Assembly (NCBI GenBank): GCA_026983815.1
Contig: JALSTJ010000435.1
Span: 1-6,421, forward strand
Origin: Flavobacteriales bacterium
GTDB lineage: Bacteria > Bacteroidota > Bacteroidia > Flavobacteriales > Flavobacteriaceae
DNA: 6,421 nucleotides
Direction: 5' to 3'
In this document: one piece after another, positions 5,733 through 6,421 of the stretch
Position numbering within the stretch: position 1 is the stretch's first letter
How the letters are laid out: each line of letters begins with the position of its first letter
Notes under the pieces: model-generated
What the model was told of the DNA's origin: nothing
What the model saw: only the letters and a program-made list of their open reading frames with translations
Database searches by the model: none
Program-made: the position numbers and the translations under genes

Positions 5733-6421
5733 ATGAAAAATTTATTATTATTTGTATTTTCACTTGTTTTATTTTCAATAAATGCACAAGTAGGGATAGG
5801 GACAAACACTCCCCAAGCTCAATTGGATGTTGTAGCAAGTAATCAAGCTTCCCCAATGAATACAGACGGAATTTTGGTGCCTAGAATTAATGCTTTTCCC
5901 GCAACCAACCCTGGAGCAGCACAAAATGGAATGATTGTTTTTTTAACTACAGACAATAAATTTTATTATTGGCATAATCCGAGTTCGAGTTGGGTGCTGC
6001 TCAATGGTAATGGCGCCGAAAAAATTGATGATTTATTGGATGGAAAATCTGATAATGACGGCACACAAGACGGTTCTTCTATTTTTTTGGGAATTGATGC
6101 TGGATTCAATGATAACAGTAATGATAATAAAAATATAGGAATTGGTTTTCAATCGATGTATTCTAATTTTTCTTCTTATTCAAATACGGCTGTCGGTTAT
6201 AAAACTTTATATAGCAATACTTCTGGAAATGCTAATGTAGCTATAGGTTCCAATTCATTATTGCAAAATATTTCCGGAAATTATAATACAGCCACAGGAG
6301 CATCAAGTTTGTATTCCAATACATCAGGTTCATATAATACAGCTATAGGAACGGGGACACTTTTCCACAATACAACCGGTTCTTTTAATGCTGCTTCAGG
6401 ATATAATGCTATGTTGAAAAA
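5733..6421 (+). CDS. Secreted repeat protein, adhesin/tail-fibre-like, C-terminus cut by window edge
   Basis: 229 codons are visible before the right edge. A Sec signal peptide occupies residues 1-18 (hydrophobic LLLFVFSLVLF core, likely cut after NA), followed by QVGIGTNTPQAQLDV, a beta-rich opening typical of secreted Bacteroidota proteins with tail-fibre or collagen-like architecture. Residues about 47-90 hold a GILVPRINAFP...NGMIVFLT...YYWHNPSSSWVLLNG module. An acidic linker (KIDDLLDGKSDNDGTQDG, about 96-113) leads to FLGIDAGFND and then 17-residue repeats from residue 134. The repeats (NTAxGxxxLxxNTSGxx) resemble the head repeats of YadA-like trimeric adhesins. Such proteins often end in a peptidase S74 self-cleaving chaperone domain or a sorting signal; neither can be seen here. 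The likely location is the cell surface or outside the cell; the role, perhaps attachment, is inferred. ATG at 5733 has a well-placed promoter and gives a proper signal peptide. Confidence 0.85.
   Translation, partial: MKNLLLFVFSLVLFSINAQVGIGTNTPQAQLDVVASNQASPMNTDGILVPRINAFPATNPGAAQNGMIVFLTTDNKFYYWHNPSSSWVLLNGNGAEKIDDLLDGKSDNDGTQDGSSIFLGIDAGFNDNSNDNKNIGIGFQSMYSNFSSYSNTAVGYKTLYSNTSGNANVAIGSNSLLQNISGNYNTATGASSLYSNTSGSYNTAIGTGTLFHNTTGSFNAASGYNAMLK
6132..6421 (+). repeat. Tandem 51-base / 17-residue coding repeats
   Basis: Five full units start at 6132, 6183, 6234, 6285 and 6336, and a sixth begins at 6387 and is cut. Each encodes 17 residues on the pattern N-x-A-x-G-x-x-x-L-x-x-N-x-S/T-G-x-x, for example NTAVGYKTLYSNTSGNA and NTAIGTGTLFHNTTGSF. 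The register has no gaps. The bases differ widely between units while Gly, Asn and Leu positions hold, so this is an old, protein-level repeat rather than a recent expansion. The spacing fits one turn of a YadA-head-like left-handed beta-roll. Confidence 0.85.

Overview
The window looks like chromosomal DNA from a member of the Bacteroidota, most likely class Flavobacteriia. The evidence is the AT-rich sequence, start codons preceded by A/T-rich leaders without Shine-Dalgarno motifs, several TAnnTTTG promoter -7 boxes, a single-chain glycyl-tRNA synthetase, a flavobacterial-type RuvC of 184 residues, and a secreted protein opening with the typical '...NAQVGIGTNTP' segment. The genus cannot be told from the sequence.

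Left part (1-1986, minus strand). The 5' end of a DNA methyltransferase gene is cut by the left edge. It lies 35 bases downstream of glyS, with no terminator between them. Upstream of glyS is a strong inverted repeat that ends the preceding gene's transcript and also carries a -7 box suited to firing glyS.

Middle (1987-4992, minus strand). A membrane-anchored coiled-coil protein of unknown function has its own -7 box. Upstream of it is a two-gene unit joined by an ATGA overlap: a multi-spanning flippase-like/UPF0104 (lysylphosphatidylglycerol-synthase TM-like) protein followed by a membrane-bound family 2 glycosyltransferase. The pair plausibly works on a cell-envelope glycan or glycolipid. 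It is visibly more AT-rich than glyS.

Right part (4993-6421, plus strand). ruvC is transcribed divergently and most likely starts at TTG. A seven-codon reading frame ends over that TTG. After a 126-base gap, a Bacteroidota promoter leads into a secreted adhesin/tail-fibre-like protein with 17-residue repeats, cut by the right edge.

Most of the window is housekeeping or common Bacteroidota content, and I see no clearly new system. The points most worth a second look are the terminator/promoter overlap before glyS, the ruvC start, the methyltransferase fragment with its fused N-terminal DNA-binding-like domain, and the repeat protein.
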